The notes under the pieces are model-generated. The model had not been told where the DNA came from, did not search any database, and saw nothing but the letters and a program-made list of their open reading frames with translations. A program made the position numbers and the translations under genes. DNA of 64,000 nucleotides from NCBI GenBank assembly GCA_029940695.1, contig JAPYUP010000001.1:1-64000 (forward strand), read 5' to 3'. The DNA comes from Candidatus Thalassarchaeaceae archaeon (GTDB lineage Archaea; Thermoplasmatota; Poseidoniia; Poseidoniales; Thalassarchaeaceae). Below, in pieces: positions 31,899 to 41,271 of this stretch (its first letter is position 1; each line of letters starts with the position of its first letter).

Positions 31899-33005
31899 AT
31901 GTCTCAATTTCACATTACTGAACATACATCTCAATATTCCGTGCATCTTGCAGATATGCACAGATTGTTACGAACCTCAATCATAGCATTGGGTATATCG
32001 TGCCTATTTTGGTCGTTCTTCGTTAGCCACATCATGTCAGCATGGCTCGATCTGCTACCACTTCATACCGGCCCTGAAAACGAAAATCTCTCGATCTATG
32101 GACCATTTGACTGGATTGAGGCTAGATGGTCACTGGTGCTGGTCCTCGCATTCACTTCGGCAATGCCGCTCACGTCAATTCTAATCCAGAGGTTCTCACA
32201 CTCTGGATTGCTACCGAGTGAACGCTCATGGCTGTTCTCCGTCTTACTAATCTCCTCAATTCTCGTCCCACTACTAATTATCGCTGTCTGGGCCTTCGTA
32301 ATTCCCAAACTTATTGGATTCGTCAAAATAGCAAGTTCGCTTGATGGGGTGGGCATAAGCTATGATGCGGCTTCCGTGTTTTCTCTCGCATTGGGTGCGT
32401 CTTGGATATTGATCGTGTGGTCGTTAACCGTGGTCTCAATAGGTCTAGCTAGGCTATATGGTTTGATTGAATTCGCTGAGACTAGACTCCGATATAGAAT
32501 ATTAATTATTTCAGGGGGCACATTAGTCATTACTTTACCAGTCGAATTCGACGGACTAAGGCTTCTAATCGCAATTTGCATTACATCTTCAGCCGACGCT
32601 ATTTCACGAACAATCCCCGTTGCTCCATTGGGGCGGCGGCGCTTCGATATCACAGATATGCAAGACACCGAAGGGACCCCGATTAGAATCGCATTGCTTG
32701 ATTGTGGATGCGAGGATTCGTGTCCGAGATTCCCTCAATATTTCGAGCCCCCTGGAGTTGCTATTCCAAGATGCGATGCCCTTTGCCTAAACAAGCCCGA
32801 GCAAGACGGAATTCTTGATCTAGCCCTCCATTCGGGAATTACCCGGTTGGTTGTATCGGGATGCGATGGTACCCCCATGCCTCTGGTTTTACGGACTTCG
32901 CTGCGCACCCGCGGATGTGAGGTCAGAGGACTCAATTGGTTGGATGAAAACTCGTCTAGGGACGAGTCGTGGCGAGTCAACTCCCTCAATGACGCGCTGC
33001 TATAG
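31899..33005 (+). CDS. TatC-like translocase fused to a Cys-rich domain
   Basis: Residues 16-240 fit TatC. The N-terminal HLADMHRLLRTS matches the HLxELRxRL start, a Pro/Glu-containing loop (PFDWIEARW) precedes helix 2, FSHSGLLPSERSW resembles FxxPGLyxxER, and six helices follow to about 235. Uniquely, about 110 further residues (260-368) carry CGC-x3-C (C269, C271, C275), C292-x3-C296, then the VVSGC block (C322) and C340. This segment resembles the MvhD/hydrogenase-delta [2Fe-2S] domain (CxC, later GC). TatC export of folded proteins is therefore joined to a possible redox or metal domain. The ATG at 31956 would remove the HLADM motif. It lies 1 nt after the Reelin-like gene. Confidence 0.65.
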   Translation: MSQFHITEHTSQYSVHLADMHRLLRTSIIALGISCLFWSFFVSHIMSAWLDLLPLHTGPENENLSIYGPFDWIEARWSLVLVLAFTSAMPLTSILIQRFSHSGLLPSERSWLFSVLLISSILVPLLIIAVWAFVIPKLIGFVKIASSLDGVGISYDAASVFSLALGASWILIVWSLTVVSIGLARLYGLIEFAETRLRYRILIISGGTLVITLPVEFDGLRLLIAICITSSADAISRTIPVAPLGRRRFDITDMQDTEGTPIRIALLDCGCEDSCPRFPQYFEPPGVAIPRCDALCLNKPEQDGILDLALHSGITRLVVSGCDGTPMPLVLRTSLRTRGCEVRGLNWLDENSSRDESWRVNSLNDALL

Positions 33006-33019
33006 CAGATGGGCATTGA

Positions 33020-33026
33020 TTTGAAA
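33020..33026 (+). promoter_or_regulatory. Promoter box of the M6 peptidase (TTTGAAA)
   Basis: TTTGAAA begins 30 nt before the preferred GTG start at 33050, which supports that start over the TTG at 33032. Confidence 0.45.
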
Positions 33027-33049
33027 TCCCTTTGTCTGGCCGTTGCGCC

Positions 33050-35047
33050 GTGGATAAAACTCGGGCCCCACTTGTTGTCGTCCTCTTGATGTTGGGCACT
33101 TGGGCACAAGTCAACTCACCATTGGTAGATGATGCATTTGACCGGGAGCAATCAAATTCAGCCGATGGATACGAACTAGTCGGCCTGCAATCCGATGAGC
33201 GTTGGCTTGTACTCAGAGTGGCCTTCCCTGACAAGTCATTACCTGGAAACATCCCTCTTTCATTGTTCGAAGGGGAAACTTCAGCTCACGCTTACATCCA
33301 ACAAATGAGCGGAAATCGTTCCTCCCTCAACATCACTTTGTTCGACCAGATTTGGCAGTCTCCCCACCCAGAGTCCGAATGGGGCAAGGACACATCCGAT
33401 GAAAGGGATGTTGGGGGTGACTATGGGGGAGCATCAGATTTAGCTGCAGCAGCGATTGTTGCACTTCTCTCTGGCATTGACCTCTCTGAATGGGACCTTG
33501 ATGGAGATGGCGTGATTGACAGGCTATTGATTCTCCACTCAGGAGAAGCACAGGAACTCGGGGGCCCCTCTTCTTCAATTTGGAGCCATTATTCCCCCTT
33601 CCAAGATCCCATCGACATAGGCGACTTCTCTTTCGAGCACTACACCATGGTGTCAATCAACGGGGGATTGGGCGTATTGATTCACGAAATGCTTCATCAG
33701 ATGGGTGCAGTTGATCTATATGATGTCCACAGTGAAACACCAACTCGAAACTGGCATGGGTTAGGTGATTGGGGCGTCATGGCTAGTGGAAACTGGATTG
33801 AAGATGGCAATCTTCCATCCCTACCCTCGTCTTCGACTCTGAATCTGATCGGCGGACTGACCGGGCCTTTCATACCCAATCAAGAGATAGAAACCGACTT
33901 ACTTGTGCCAGTAACATCATTCAATGAATCCAAGACTTACACCTTGAAGCCAATTCCTCAGGGAGGGGGCCCCCTGTCAATCAAAATTGCCCCCGGGGAA
34001 TTCGTTTGGGTGACGTTTAGAGCTAATTCTGGTTTCGACAGTGGACTACCTGGCCATGGTATTCTCGTAGAGCAGCAGGACACGAACTACGGTGACATTA
34101 GTGACAACCTTGTTAACACGGATCCGGCAAAGGCTTGGGTTAAGATTGTCGAGGCTGATGGCGATGACGCACTGCTCAGGGCTAGGAACTACGGAAGCCA
34201 GGGGGATGTGTTCACTGAAGGAGGGTCGTTCGGTTCGTCCGGCCATCAAATCAGGGACAATCGGGGAAGGCTAGTAAATTGGACAATCCAGATAACCAAT
34301 GTTTCTGCATATCAGGTACAAATCCAATACACCAAGGATGAGAACACAATTGCAAGCGTTGTTACTCCTAGATCACCAATAGTGTTGCTACCCGGTGAAG
34401 TAGCCACTGCTACCGTTAGCACTCCACAAACCTGCACCTTGATTACCAACCTAACGACTGCTGAATCCATCAACATAATCCAAGTGGTCAAAGAAGAACG
34501 CCAGTATCTTGAAGTTACAATTCTTGATATTGATGCAAATGGTGTTTTTCCGGGCGACAGCGGACGTATCTCTGGAACTATGGGGTGCGAGGGACATCCA
34601 CCCTATGACCTCTCATTGGAGTGGTATTCAATTCCCCACCGCCTATCGAATCAGACGCTAGAGGTGATTGTTCCTTGGGATGAGCCATCTACCATCGCTC
34701 TATATCCAAATTCGGAAGGAATTGGTCCTAGGACATATTCCGTATCCATCGATGGAGCGGCGAACAGAATATCCAACGTTGTAAAACAAGTAAGATTTGA
34801 ACCAGGTGACGCGATTGTATTGGAAATTAACCCTTCTGGATTGCTGGAGCCAGGAATGATTGCTAAGGGAGAGGTCGTGTTCATCGACTCGAACAAGCTC
34901 GAGCAGAGGATTCCCCTCATCCTCCATGCGGAACAGGAATTTCCACTATCGGGGCCTTTGCGATGGTTGGCTGCTCCATCAAATACAATATCCCTAATTT
35001 GCTTGCTATTGGCTGCTTCTGTGGTCACTGGAAAGAAGGACGAGTGA
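33050..35047 (+). CDS. Secreted M6-like metallopeptidase
   Basis: GTG at 33050 gives a clean signal peptide (MDKTRAPLVVVLLMLGTWA). The catalytic region has LIHEMLHQMGAVDLYD (HExxH with downstream Asp), the zinc signature of M6 (immune-inhibitor-A-like) peptidases, followed by GLGDWGVMASGNW, matching the Met-turn area (D.m..G). The following 400 residues are beta-rich domains, and one hydrophobic helix near the C-terminus (TISLICLLLAASVV) anchors it in the membrane. About 665 residues in all. An extracellular protease for degrading marine protein is a fair inference. It abuts the convergent tRNA endonuclease gene, the stops being adjacent (35047/35048). Confidence 0.85.
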   Translation: MDKTRAPLVVVLLMLGTWAQVNSPLVDDAFDREQSNSADGYELVGLQSDERWLVLRVAFPDKSLPGNIPLSLFEGETSAHAYIQQMSGNRSSLNITLFDQIWQSPHPESEWGKDTSDERDVGGDYGGASDLAAAAIVALLSGIDLSEWDLDGDGVIDRLLILHSGEAQELGGPSSSIWSHYSPFQDPIDIGDFSFEHYTMVSINGGLGVLIHEMLHQMGAVDLYDVHSETPTRNWHGLGDWGVMASGNWIEDGNLPSLPSSSTLNLIGGLTGPFIPNQEIETDLLVPVTSFNESKTYTLKPIPQGGGPLSIKIAPGEFVWVTFRANSGFDSGLPGHGILVEQQDTNYGDISDNLVNTDPAKAWVKIVEADGDDALLRARNYGSQGDVFTEGGSFGSSGHQIRDNRGRLVNWTIQITNVSAYQVQIQYTKDENTIASVVTPRSPIVLLPGEVATATVSTPQTCTLITNLTTAESINIIQVVKEERQYLEVTILDIDANGVFPGDSGRISGTMGCEGHPPYDLSLEWYSIPHRLSNQTLEVIVPWDEPSTIALYPNSEGIGPRTYSVSIDGAANRISNVVKQVRFEPGDAIVLEINPSGLLEPGMIAKGEVVFIDSNKLEQRIPLILHAEQEFPLSGPLRWLAAPSNTISLICLLLAASVVTGKKDE

Positions 35048-36070
35048 CTACTTGCGACTCGGGTTTGACCATCTTGAGTTGGGTGGAGGCCTAGCCACTT
35101 CCAAGTACCTCCATACCCCATCGACAGAAATGGGATGGAGCCAATGCTTGTTCACGCCCGATGCAAGTCTTGATGCTAGACAAGTACCCCCCCAATCTTG
35201 TGAAGCTTCCACAGGATTGACCACCAACCAAGGGGCATGCCCTTTCCCCAATTGACGTTCGTAGCACCTCCATCTAGTTCCATACTTGAATCCTGGACGC
35301 GAATGCAGCCCCCTCCGGTATAGATCCTGTAAAATGCTGGCGCCATCCGAGAGTTGAGGAAGCCCATCATCCACTGATGATAACACCAGTTCAATTTCGT
35401 ATGCCCCGAGCTGTCTACCAGCGTGCACTGGGATGCCAATGATGTCAGAAGGCCAATTATCGAAATCGGAAAAGTAAGCTCCCCCATTGACAAGAGAGAC
35501 TGATTGAAAGGCAGAAATGATGGACAGTTCTTCGTTGGTTGGGGGTGCTTGGTTTCCTTCCGGATTCGAGGGGTGCAGTCTGTACGTTACCACCGAGTGT
35601 TCGTCATCGACTACCAGAATCTCTGCCAACCTACCAGTTTCAGTTACAGAAGCGCACCAATGGTAGAGGTCAATGGCATCGAATTTGTCCGAAGCGTGGA
35701 ACCATCTGACCTCCGACATGGCAGAATCATTGTTTGGATGGGTGTTTGATGTCCAGCGAAGTCCCCAAGTACCCCTTGCATGATCATGTTCCAACAAGGT
35801 TAGGGATTCACGAAAAACAACCTTATTTCCAGGAACCCTAAGTGCCTCTAATACGGCGGCCTCGAAGAGGATCTCTGGCTTGGAAAATATGCACTCACTC
35901 AACCATCCAGAGTTAGGCCACTCCAAGTTTCTGTGGTCATGACAGAAGATTACCTCAGAGTCGCATAGTATCAGTCCTCCTTTCCCATCTGCTCGCCCAA
36001 TTGCAGACTTGTCCCATAATCTACCCCCTGACTGCCCGAGGTACTCCCACCCCCCATCTACAGGTTCCAT
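35048..36070 (-). CDS. endA: tRNA-intron splicing endonuclease
   Basis: Cuts introns from pre-tRNA. The C-terminal domain (about 235-330) has the EndA core: LYRRGLHSRPGFKYGTRWRCYER (catalytic Tyr in RCY), GHAPWLVV (catalytic His) and SRLASGVNKHWLHPI (catalytic Lys), ending WRYLEVARP. The 340-residue length indicates two fused EndA-like units, as in two-domain archaeal enzymes, with an N-terminal pseudo-catalytic half. The ATG at 36070 is supported by a TATCAAA box at -28. Its presence implies that some tRNA genes elsewhere contain introns; the tRNA-Pro here does not. Confidence 0.85.
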   Translation of the reverse strand: MEPVDGGWEYLGQSGGRLWDKSAIGRADGKGGLILCDSEVIFCHDHRNLEWPNSGWLSECIFSKPEILFEAAVLEALRVPGNKVVFRESLTLLEHDHARGTWGLRWTSNTHPNNDSAMSEVRWFHASDKFDAIDLYHWCASVTETGRLAEILVVDDEHSVVTYRLHPSNPEGNQAPPTNEELSIISAFQSVSLVNGGAYFSDFDNWPSDIIGIPVHAGRQLGAYEIELVLSSVDDGLPQLSDGASILQDLYRRGLHSRPGFKYGTRWRCYERQLGKGHAPWLVVNPVEASQDWGGTCLASRLASGVNKHWLHPISVDGVWRYLEVARPPPNSRWSNPSRK

Positions 36071-36091
36071 CTATCCTGTTGGCGTTGGCGA

Positions 36092-36098
36092 TTTGATA
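36092..36098 (-). promoter_or_regulatory. Promoter box of endA (TATCAAA)
   Basis: TATCAAA on the minus strand, beginning 28 nt before the ATG. Confidence 0.5.
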
Positions 36099-36150
36099 TA
36101 GACGGTATCCCCAAATCTCATCTGTTAATCCCCCATGCGTTAGTACATAC

Positions 36151-37206
36151 ATGTCGGACGGGGTAGCACAAAATCGCGTTGACTGCCTCAAGAGGCTGAG
36201 GCTTTTGCTCGACGATATCGATGGGTCCAAGGTCACTCTAATAGGAGATACAATGCTTGATCGATATCACCACGGATTTGCTAACAATCTCAATTCAACT
36301 GCCCCAGTCCCAGTGATGAAAGTAATCCGCACAGAAGAATCCCCTGGTGCATCCGCCCACATTGCGCTTGGACTAAACTCACTTGGAATGGATGTGAGAT
36401 TCCACTGTTGCATAGGTGATGATTCAGAAGGGTCAAACATATCAAAGATGCTTTCAGACGAAGGAATTTCAACAGAACAAATCGAAATAGTTCGAAGTAT
36501 GAAGACACTTACGAAGATTAGATTCTACGGAAGCAGGGAGAGTCTTCTTGAGAAGAGTCAGATACTGCTTCAAGTAGATCGGGGGCCCCTAAACCCCCCC
36601 TCTCCGGAAATTTCCGAGGCATTGGCCACATCAGCACTTGAGTCCTTGAAGAACAGTTGTGCCCTAGTAATTTCGGACTATGACAAAGGAGTCATCGATG
36701 AGGTAGGCTCCCATTTACTAATCAGAGAGGCACACAAAATTGGCATTCCAGTAATCGTCGATCCTAAACTTACCGGACTTGAGAAAAGCAGAAATGCCAC
36801 CGTAGTTCTCTTTGAAATACGTGGTCTGGAGTTACTTAGAAGGCGTTCAATGCTCACTGACTCCCGAGAAACTGCTGCGCATCTCATTGATAGTTACGGT
36901 TGGGATTCCCTTGTCGTGCTTGGTGGGGTCAATGGGTTGACATTGTACCAGTCTGATGGATCCGTGGTGTTTTTCCCATGCATGTCACCTGCCCCAGAAC
37001 AGCAGATTGGGCTTCACGATGCTGCTGCAACCGCACTTGCAGCCGCACTAGGACATGGCTACAGCATGACAGATGCCACCACTTTGGCTGCTGCTGCTTG
37101 TGAATGCGTATTGACAGCAGAGTCGAGTCATGAGTTTGTTGACAAAGATACCTTGGGCCTCTGGTTAGACGAACTCTCATGGCAAATGCAAATCTCAGAA
37201 AGATAG
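36151..37206 (+). CDS. PfkB-family carbohydrate kinase, RfaE/HldE-like
   Basis: Ribokinase-fold sugar kinase most like domain I of HldE/RfaE (heptose-7-phosphate kinase): LIGDTMLDRYHHG near residue 30, then PVPVMKV, GASAHIALGLNSLGMDVRF, VISDYDKGVI and VDPK. The nucleotide/catalytic end reads IGLHDAAATALAAAL: the usual GAGD is GLHD, so the catalytic Asp stays but the anion-hole glycines are changed. It may have reduced activity or a different phosphate donor. Heptose or ribulose-type substrate is inferred. No epimerase or nucleotidyltransferase is adjacent. Confidence 0.82.
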   Translation: MSDGVAQNRVDCLKRLRLLLDDIDGSKVTLIGDTMLDRYHHGFANNLNSTAPVPVMKVIRTEESPGASAHIALGLNSLGMDVRFHCCIGDDSEGSNISKMLSDEGISTEQIEIVRSMKTLTKIRFYGSRESLLEKSQILLQVDRGPLNPPSPEISEALATSALESLKNSCALVISDYDKGVIDEVGSHLLIREAHKIGIPVIVDPKLTGLEKSRNATVVLFEIRGLELLRRRSMLTDSRETAAHLIDSYGWDSLVVLGGVNGLTLYQSDGSVVFFPCMSPAPEQQIGLHDAAATALAAALGHGYSMTDATTLAAAACECVLTAESSHEFVDKDTLGLWLDELSWQMQISER

Positions 37207-37224
37207 CAATCATCATTCCACGGG

Positions 37225-37231
37225 GTTCAAT
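37225..37231 (+). promoter_or_regulatory. Promoter box of the 492-aa surface protein (GTTCAAT)
   Basis: GTTCAAT begins 31 nt before the GTG start at 37256. Confidence 0.45.
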
Positions 37232-37255
37232 ACTGTTCGCTCAGCGCGATTATTC

Positions 37256-38734
37256 GTGAAGAGTAGCATTTCTTTGCCCTCGTTACTAACTCTCCTAATC
37301 ATTCAGTCATCAATTTCAGTTGTCGCAACAAATCACTTTGATGACCCTATTATCATATCTATCGACCTAGATAATGGGATGATGACTGATCAAGATCTCA
37401 TCGTTACTGGATACATAGAGAACGAAGTGTCACCCACTTCTGTCTGGTGGTATCTTTCAAATTCAGATGAAACTCTGGCCTCGGGATTCCTCACAGGTGA
37501 ACTCATTGAGACGGATGTGCAATCTTCTCGGCCGCAATGGGGGTTCTCATTCATTATCGATGTTCACAACATCATGCCTTGCGCTTGCAACCTTCACATC
37601 CTCGCACAGGAGACCGTAGAGGATCCCATTGAAGCAATCCGGTCGCTTTTCCTTCACGGGAGTACTCAATTACTTCCACCCACCATATTCCTTGATTCTC
37701 CAAGGGAAGGATCCTGGGTAAGCAGATACTTCCTACTCCAAGGAAACTCCTTTAGCATTGGGGACTCAGAACCCATGCTTCAAGCCAAGATTACCCAGTC
37801 TGAAACTACCACCCAGTGCAGTGAGCAAGATTCTACGACAATCCTAGAATCAGTTGTAATCCCCGATAAAATTTCTTCAGTCGATTGGCTAGCTGGTTCA
37901 TTTTCTTCCAAAATTGACGTGTCTGACTTTGCAGATGGATGGTACGACATTTTTGTTTTTGCTTCGAATGATGAATCTTCCGATGATTCAGAGTTATGCA
38001 TTAGCTTGCGAATAGACAACACCCCGCCCAAATCTATTATCAACGGTTCAGATTTTGCTATAGAAGGCTCTAGTGAACTTCTCTTCGATGGTAGCGAAAC
38101 TGACGATGCTGTGTGGGGTAGAACTGGTATTAACTACATATGGACACTAAGACGTCCTTCTCACACCGGAAGCACCCCCATTGAAGTCAGTTCAGGTCTT
38201 GACGTTCGTACATACTCAGTTTCTACTGACTACTCTGGTGAGTTCGAATTGTCATTGACCACAATAGACCAAGCTGGAAATTCAGATACTACAATCAAAT
38301 CGTTTGTCATAGACAACCTCTCCCCAATAGTTCGTCTACAAATAGATGGCAAAGCAATATTTGACGGGGATTCCGTCAGCATCTCAAAATCGTCAACCAC
38401 CAGTTTCGATGCATCATATAGTAGCGATACGGTCAACGACCTCCAGTCGCTTAGGTGCGTTTGGAGAATCAACAACGTACCTTTCTACGAAGGTCTGCAT
38501 AGAGATATGACATGGCCCGAGGGAGTCGAAGATCAGTATGAGCTCATCATTGAGGTATCAGATGATGACAGTGAAACTGCAATCCTTACAATCACCGTGT
38601 CAGATGCTGAACAAAGAGAACAGTTTCCCAACTCCTTAATTGTCCTCTTCGGTTCGATGGGGTTTTTGCTTTATGCTGTAATTCGGCGCAGACAAACCTC
38701 TGAGGCAGAACACCGGATTCCTAAGTGGATTTGA
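37256..38734 (+). CDS. Cell-surface protein with Ig-like repeats and C-terminal anchor
   Basis: GTG start, short basic N-terminus and signal peptide (about 24 residues ending near VVAT). The ectodomain is beta-rich, with repeated motifs of Ig- or Big-like domains: PIIISIDLDNGMM, FLDSPREGSWVSRYFLLQGN, ADGWYDIFVFASNDES, and later STTSFDASYSSDTVNDLQSLR. It ends in a transmembrane helix (LIVLFGSMGFLLYAVI) and a basic tail RRRQ, which orients the bulk outside. It resembles PKD/Big-type surface proteins of marine archaea; the specific role is unknown. Confidence 0.7.
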   Translation: MKSSISLPSLLTLLIIQSSISVVATNHFDDPIIISIDLDNGMMTDQDLIVTGYIENEVSPTSVWWYLSNSDETLASGFLTGELIETDVQSSRPQWGFSFIIDVHNIMPCACNLHILAQETVEDPIEAIRSLFLHGSTQLLPPTIFLDSPREGSWVSRYFLLQGNSFSIGDSEPMLQAKITQSETTTQCSEQDSTTILESVVIPDKISSVDWLAGSFSSKIDVSDFADGWYDIFVFASNDESSDDSELCISLRIDNTPPKSIINGSDFAIEGSSELLFDGSETDDAVWGRTGINYIWTLRRPSHTGSTPIEVSSGLDVRTYSVSTDYSGEFELSLTTIDQAGNSDTTIKSFVIDNLSPIVRLQIDGKAIFDGDSVSISKSSTTSFDASYSSDTVNDLQSLRCVWRINNVPFYEGLHRDMTWPEGVEDQYELIIEVSDDDSETAILTITVSDAEQREQFPNSLIVLFGSMGFLLYAVIRRRQTSEAEHRIPKWI

Positions 38735-38783
38735 TTACAGATATTTTACACAGCACTAATAACGAACCTTCGTAGGAAAGGAG

Positions 38784-40100
38784 ATGATGGCAACTTTACC
38801 CTTCACGTTCGATGAATACCATGGACGGCAGTCTCGATTTCTAGAACAGATTCCAACTGACAGCTTAGTGCTAATTCCCACCAACCCTGTTTCGTTCCGC
38901 TCGAATGATACTTCCTTTCCTTACCGTGCCAACTCGTATATGCTATATTTGTGTGGCTGGAGTGATCCGGAAGCAGTTCTAATGGCGCATTATAATGTAG
39001 ATTCGTGGGTCACGACTCTCTTCGTCCAACCTCGTGATACCAAGGCTGAAATCTGGACAGGTTGCAGGGTGGGCACTGAGGGTGCTGCATCTGAATGGCC
39101 AGTTCATGAGGCCTGCTCTATCATCGATCTAAAGGACATTGTTGGAACCCATCTCAGTGCCTGTAAGCAGGCATACTTGATTCAAGGCGTCAATTCAACT
39201 TTGGATGAATTGGTGAGCAGTGCAGTCGATACAGATTCTGCTGACCCCACATCGATACTGGATGAAATGCGGGTACGCAAGTCTGAAAGAGAGATACAAT
39301 TGATGCTGAAGTCGGCAGACATCGCCTCTGCTGCCCATGTTGCTGCTATCAGGAAGGGGTGCGCCGGCATAGGTGAGTGGCAGATACAGTCTGTCATAGA
39401 GGCCCATTTCACAGCAAGCAAGAGCTGTTGTAGCTACTCATCAATCGTAGGTGGTGGTGACAATGCTACTATCTTACATTACAATTCCAATGACAATGAG
39501 ATCTCCGATGGAGAACTGGTACTGGTGGATGCGGGGTGCGAGGTTTCCGGGTACGCTTCCGATATCACTCGAACTTGGCCGGTCAACGGGAAATTCAGCG
39601 ACCAGCAAAGAGAAATCTACGAACTCGTGCTGAAAGCACAGTTGGCTGCTATTGAGGTGTGCCAAGCTGGTTCAGTTTGGCTTTCAATGCACAGAGCCAC
39701 ATCATCTGTACTAGCCCAAGGGATGATTGATTTGGGGATATTAGATTGTAGTCTTGAGGAGGCCATTGGAGACGATATGGAGTTCAATGGCCCCTATAGA
39801 AATTTTTTCATGCACGGAACAGGACATTTCCTTGGTCTCGACGTTCACGATGTCGGTGGTGGTAGACAAGGCGATAAAGACGAGGGGAGAATATTGCAAC
39901 CAGGAATGGTTGTGACTGTTGAGCCAGGGCTATACTTCGGAAGTTGGAGGACTGATGTCGAGATACCAGACCGTTATGCAGGGATAGGCGTCCGTATCGA
40001 GGACAATGTGCTGATTACAGAGGAAGGTCCTATGGTGCTGACCTCGAGTTGTCCCAAGACAATTGATGATATTGAAGCACTAGTAGGGAGTAAGGGGTGA
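38784..40100 (+). CDS. pepP: Xaa-Pro aminopeptidase (M24B)
   Basis: Dinuclear-metal aminopeptidase that removes an N-terminal residue before proline. An N-terminal domain (about 1-170) has the PepP-specific fold, including the FPYRANSYMLYLCGW block. The catalytic domain has the metal ligands in LVDAGCEVSGYASDITR (Asp, Asp), HGTGHFLGLDVHD (His), VTVEPGLY (Glu) and GVRIEDNVLIT (Glu). Length (438) is typical of E. coli PepP. Probably cytosolic peptide recycling, consistent with a protein-degrading lifestyle next to the M6 peptidase. It ends 4 nt before mqnC. Confidence 0.94.
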   Translation: MMATLPFTFDEYHGRQSRFLEQIPTDSLVLIPTNPVSFRSNDTSFPYRANSYMLYLCGWSDPEAVLMAHYNVDSWVTTLFVQPRDTKAEIWTGCRVGTEGAASEWPVHEACSIIDLKDIVGTHLSACKQAYLIQGVNSTLDELVSSAVDTDSADPTSILDEMRVRKSEREIQLMLKSADIASAAHVAAIRKGCAGIGEWQIQSVIEAHFTASKSCCSYSSIVGGGDNATILHYNSNDNEISDGELVLVDAGCEVSGYASDITRTWPVNGKFSDQQREIYELVLKAQLAAIEVCQAGSVWLSMHRATSSVLAQGMIDLGILDCSLEEAIGDDMEFNGPYRNFFMHGTGHFLGLDVHDVGGGRQGDKDEGRILQPGMVVTVEPGLYFGSWRTDVEIPDRYAGIGVRIEDNVLITEEGPMVLTSSCPKTIDDIEALVGSKG

Positions 40101-40104
40101 TTTC

Positions 40105-41271
40105 TTGGACAAGTGCCACTCAGTCCTCGAAGGCCAATTGTCCGATAACCCTCCGATCTTGGGAATTGATGATGCTGCCATTCTCTACAAGCATGCGGAC
40201 CTCAATGATTTGATGTTTGTCGCGTTAAATAGGCGTCGTAGCCAGGTTCCCGGAAACGAAGTTACCTATCTCGTAGATAGGAATATCAACTACACCAACG
40301 TATGCACCATCAATTGCCAGTTCTGTTCGTTTTACAGGCCACCTGGGCATCAAGAATCTTATACTCAGAGCGTTGAACAGATTAGTCATAGAATAGACGA
40401 GCTTGAAACTCTTGGAGGTTCAAGGATTCTAATGCAAGGTGGAGTTAATCCAGAACTCTCATTGGATTGGTACGTCGACCTATTAGTAGAGTTACAACTT
40501 CGCCACCCCAGCATAGCCCTTGATTGCTTCTCCCCAATAGAAATTGAGGGAATTGCTGAGGTTTGTGGTAAGACCACGTTTGAGGTGCTACGTATACTAT
40601 CAGAGGCAGGATTGCACGGCCTCCCGGGTGGCGGGGCCGAGATTCTTGTCGATGACATTAGGTTCGCGGTCTCACCCAAAAAAGGCTCATCTGATAATTG
40701 GCTCAAAGTAATGGAAGAAGCTCAAACGCACAATCTGACCACATCTGCGACCAACGTCTTCGGTTTAGGGGAGAGCATTAGTCAACGAATCGAGCACATG
40801 AGTCGTGTCCGTGAGTTGCAGGAAAGATCACTCAATAATGGACTGTCTGGTTTCACGTCATTCGTCTCATGGCCTGTGATGTTAGAAAACAACAGTCTTG
40901 GAAACGGAAATGCTGGTCGCAACAAGATTGAGCTTGGTACTGGTGCTGTAGAGTATTTACGTCATGTTTCCATCTCACGAATATTTTTCCACAACATAGA
41001 TCACATTCAGGCTTCGTGGCCAACTATGGGAATGGATATTGCGCAAATTGCATTGCTAGCTGGAGCAGATGATGCAGGCTCGACAATGATGGAAGAAAAT
41101 GTCGTTTCATCTTCAGGCTCTACTAAGACGGATGCGACTGAATTGGAACTCCAACGAATGATCATCAGTGCTGGATTTGTACCTGTAAAGCGCGATTCTG
41201 AATATAACAAACTGGATGCTTGCCTTCAATTGGGCGACAAATTAGGTTCCATTACAAGTCGAACTCAGTAG
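40105..41271 (+). CDS. mqnC: Dehypoxanthine futalosine cyclase (MqnC-like radical SAM)
   Basis: Radical SAM enzyme of the futalosine menaquinone pathway. The cluster motif C-x3-C-x2-C is CTINCQFC near residues 66-73, followed by FYRPPGHQESYT. QGGVNPELSLDWY, DCFSPIEIEGIAEVC, GLPGGGAEILVDD, TTSATNVFGLGESISQRI, HNIDHIQASWPTMGMD and the GFVPVKRDSEY end match MqnC. CofH is the main alternative, but the C-terminal block favours MqnC. TTG at 40105 starts 4 nt after pepP. Indicates menaquinone, or a similar quinone, made by the futalosine route; other mqn genes are not in this window. Confidence 0.85.
   Translation: MDKCHSVLEGQLSDNPPILGIDDAAILYKHADLNDLMFVALNRRRSQVPGNEVTYLVDRNINYTNVCTINCQFCSFYRPPGHQESYTQSVEQISHRIDELETLGGSRILMQGGVNPELSLDWYVDLLVELQLRHPSIALDCFSPIEIEGIAEVCGKTTFEVLRILSEAGLHGLPGGGAEILVDDIRFAVSPKKGSSDNWLKVMEEAQTHNLTTSATNVFGLGESISQRIEHMSRVRELQERSLNNGLSGFTSFVSWPVMLENNSLGNGNAGRNKIELGTGAVEYLRHVSISRIFFHNIDHIQASWPTMGMDIAQIALLAGADDAGSTMMEENVVSSSGSTKTDATELELQRMIISAGFVPVKRDSEYNKLDACLQLGDKLGSITSRTQ

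Noticed and set aside
31956-33005. Shorter start for the TatC-like gene
   Set aside because: It would remove the HLADMHRLL segment that matches the conserved TatC N-terminus.
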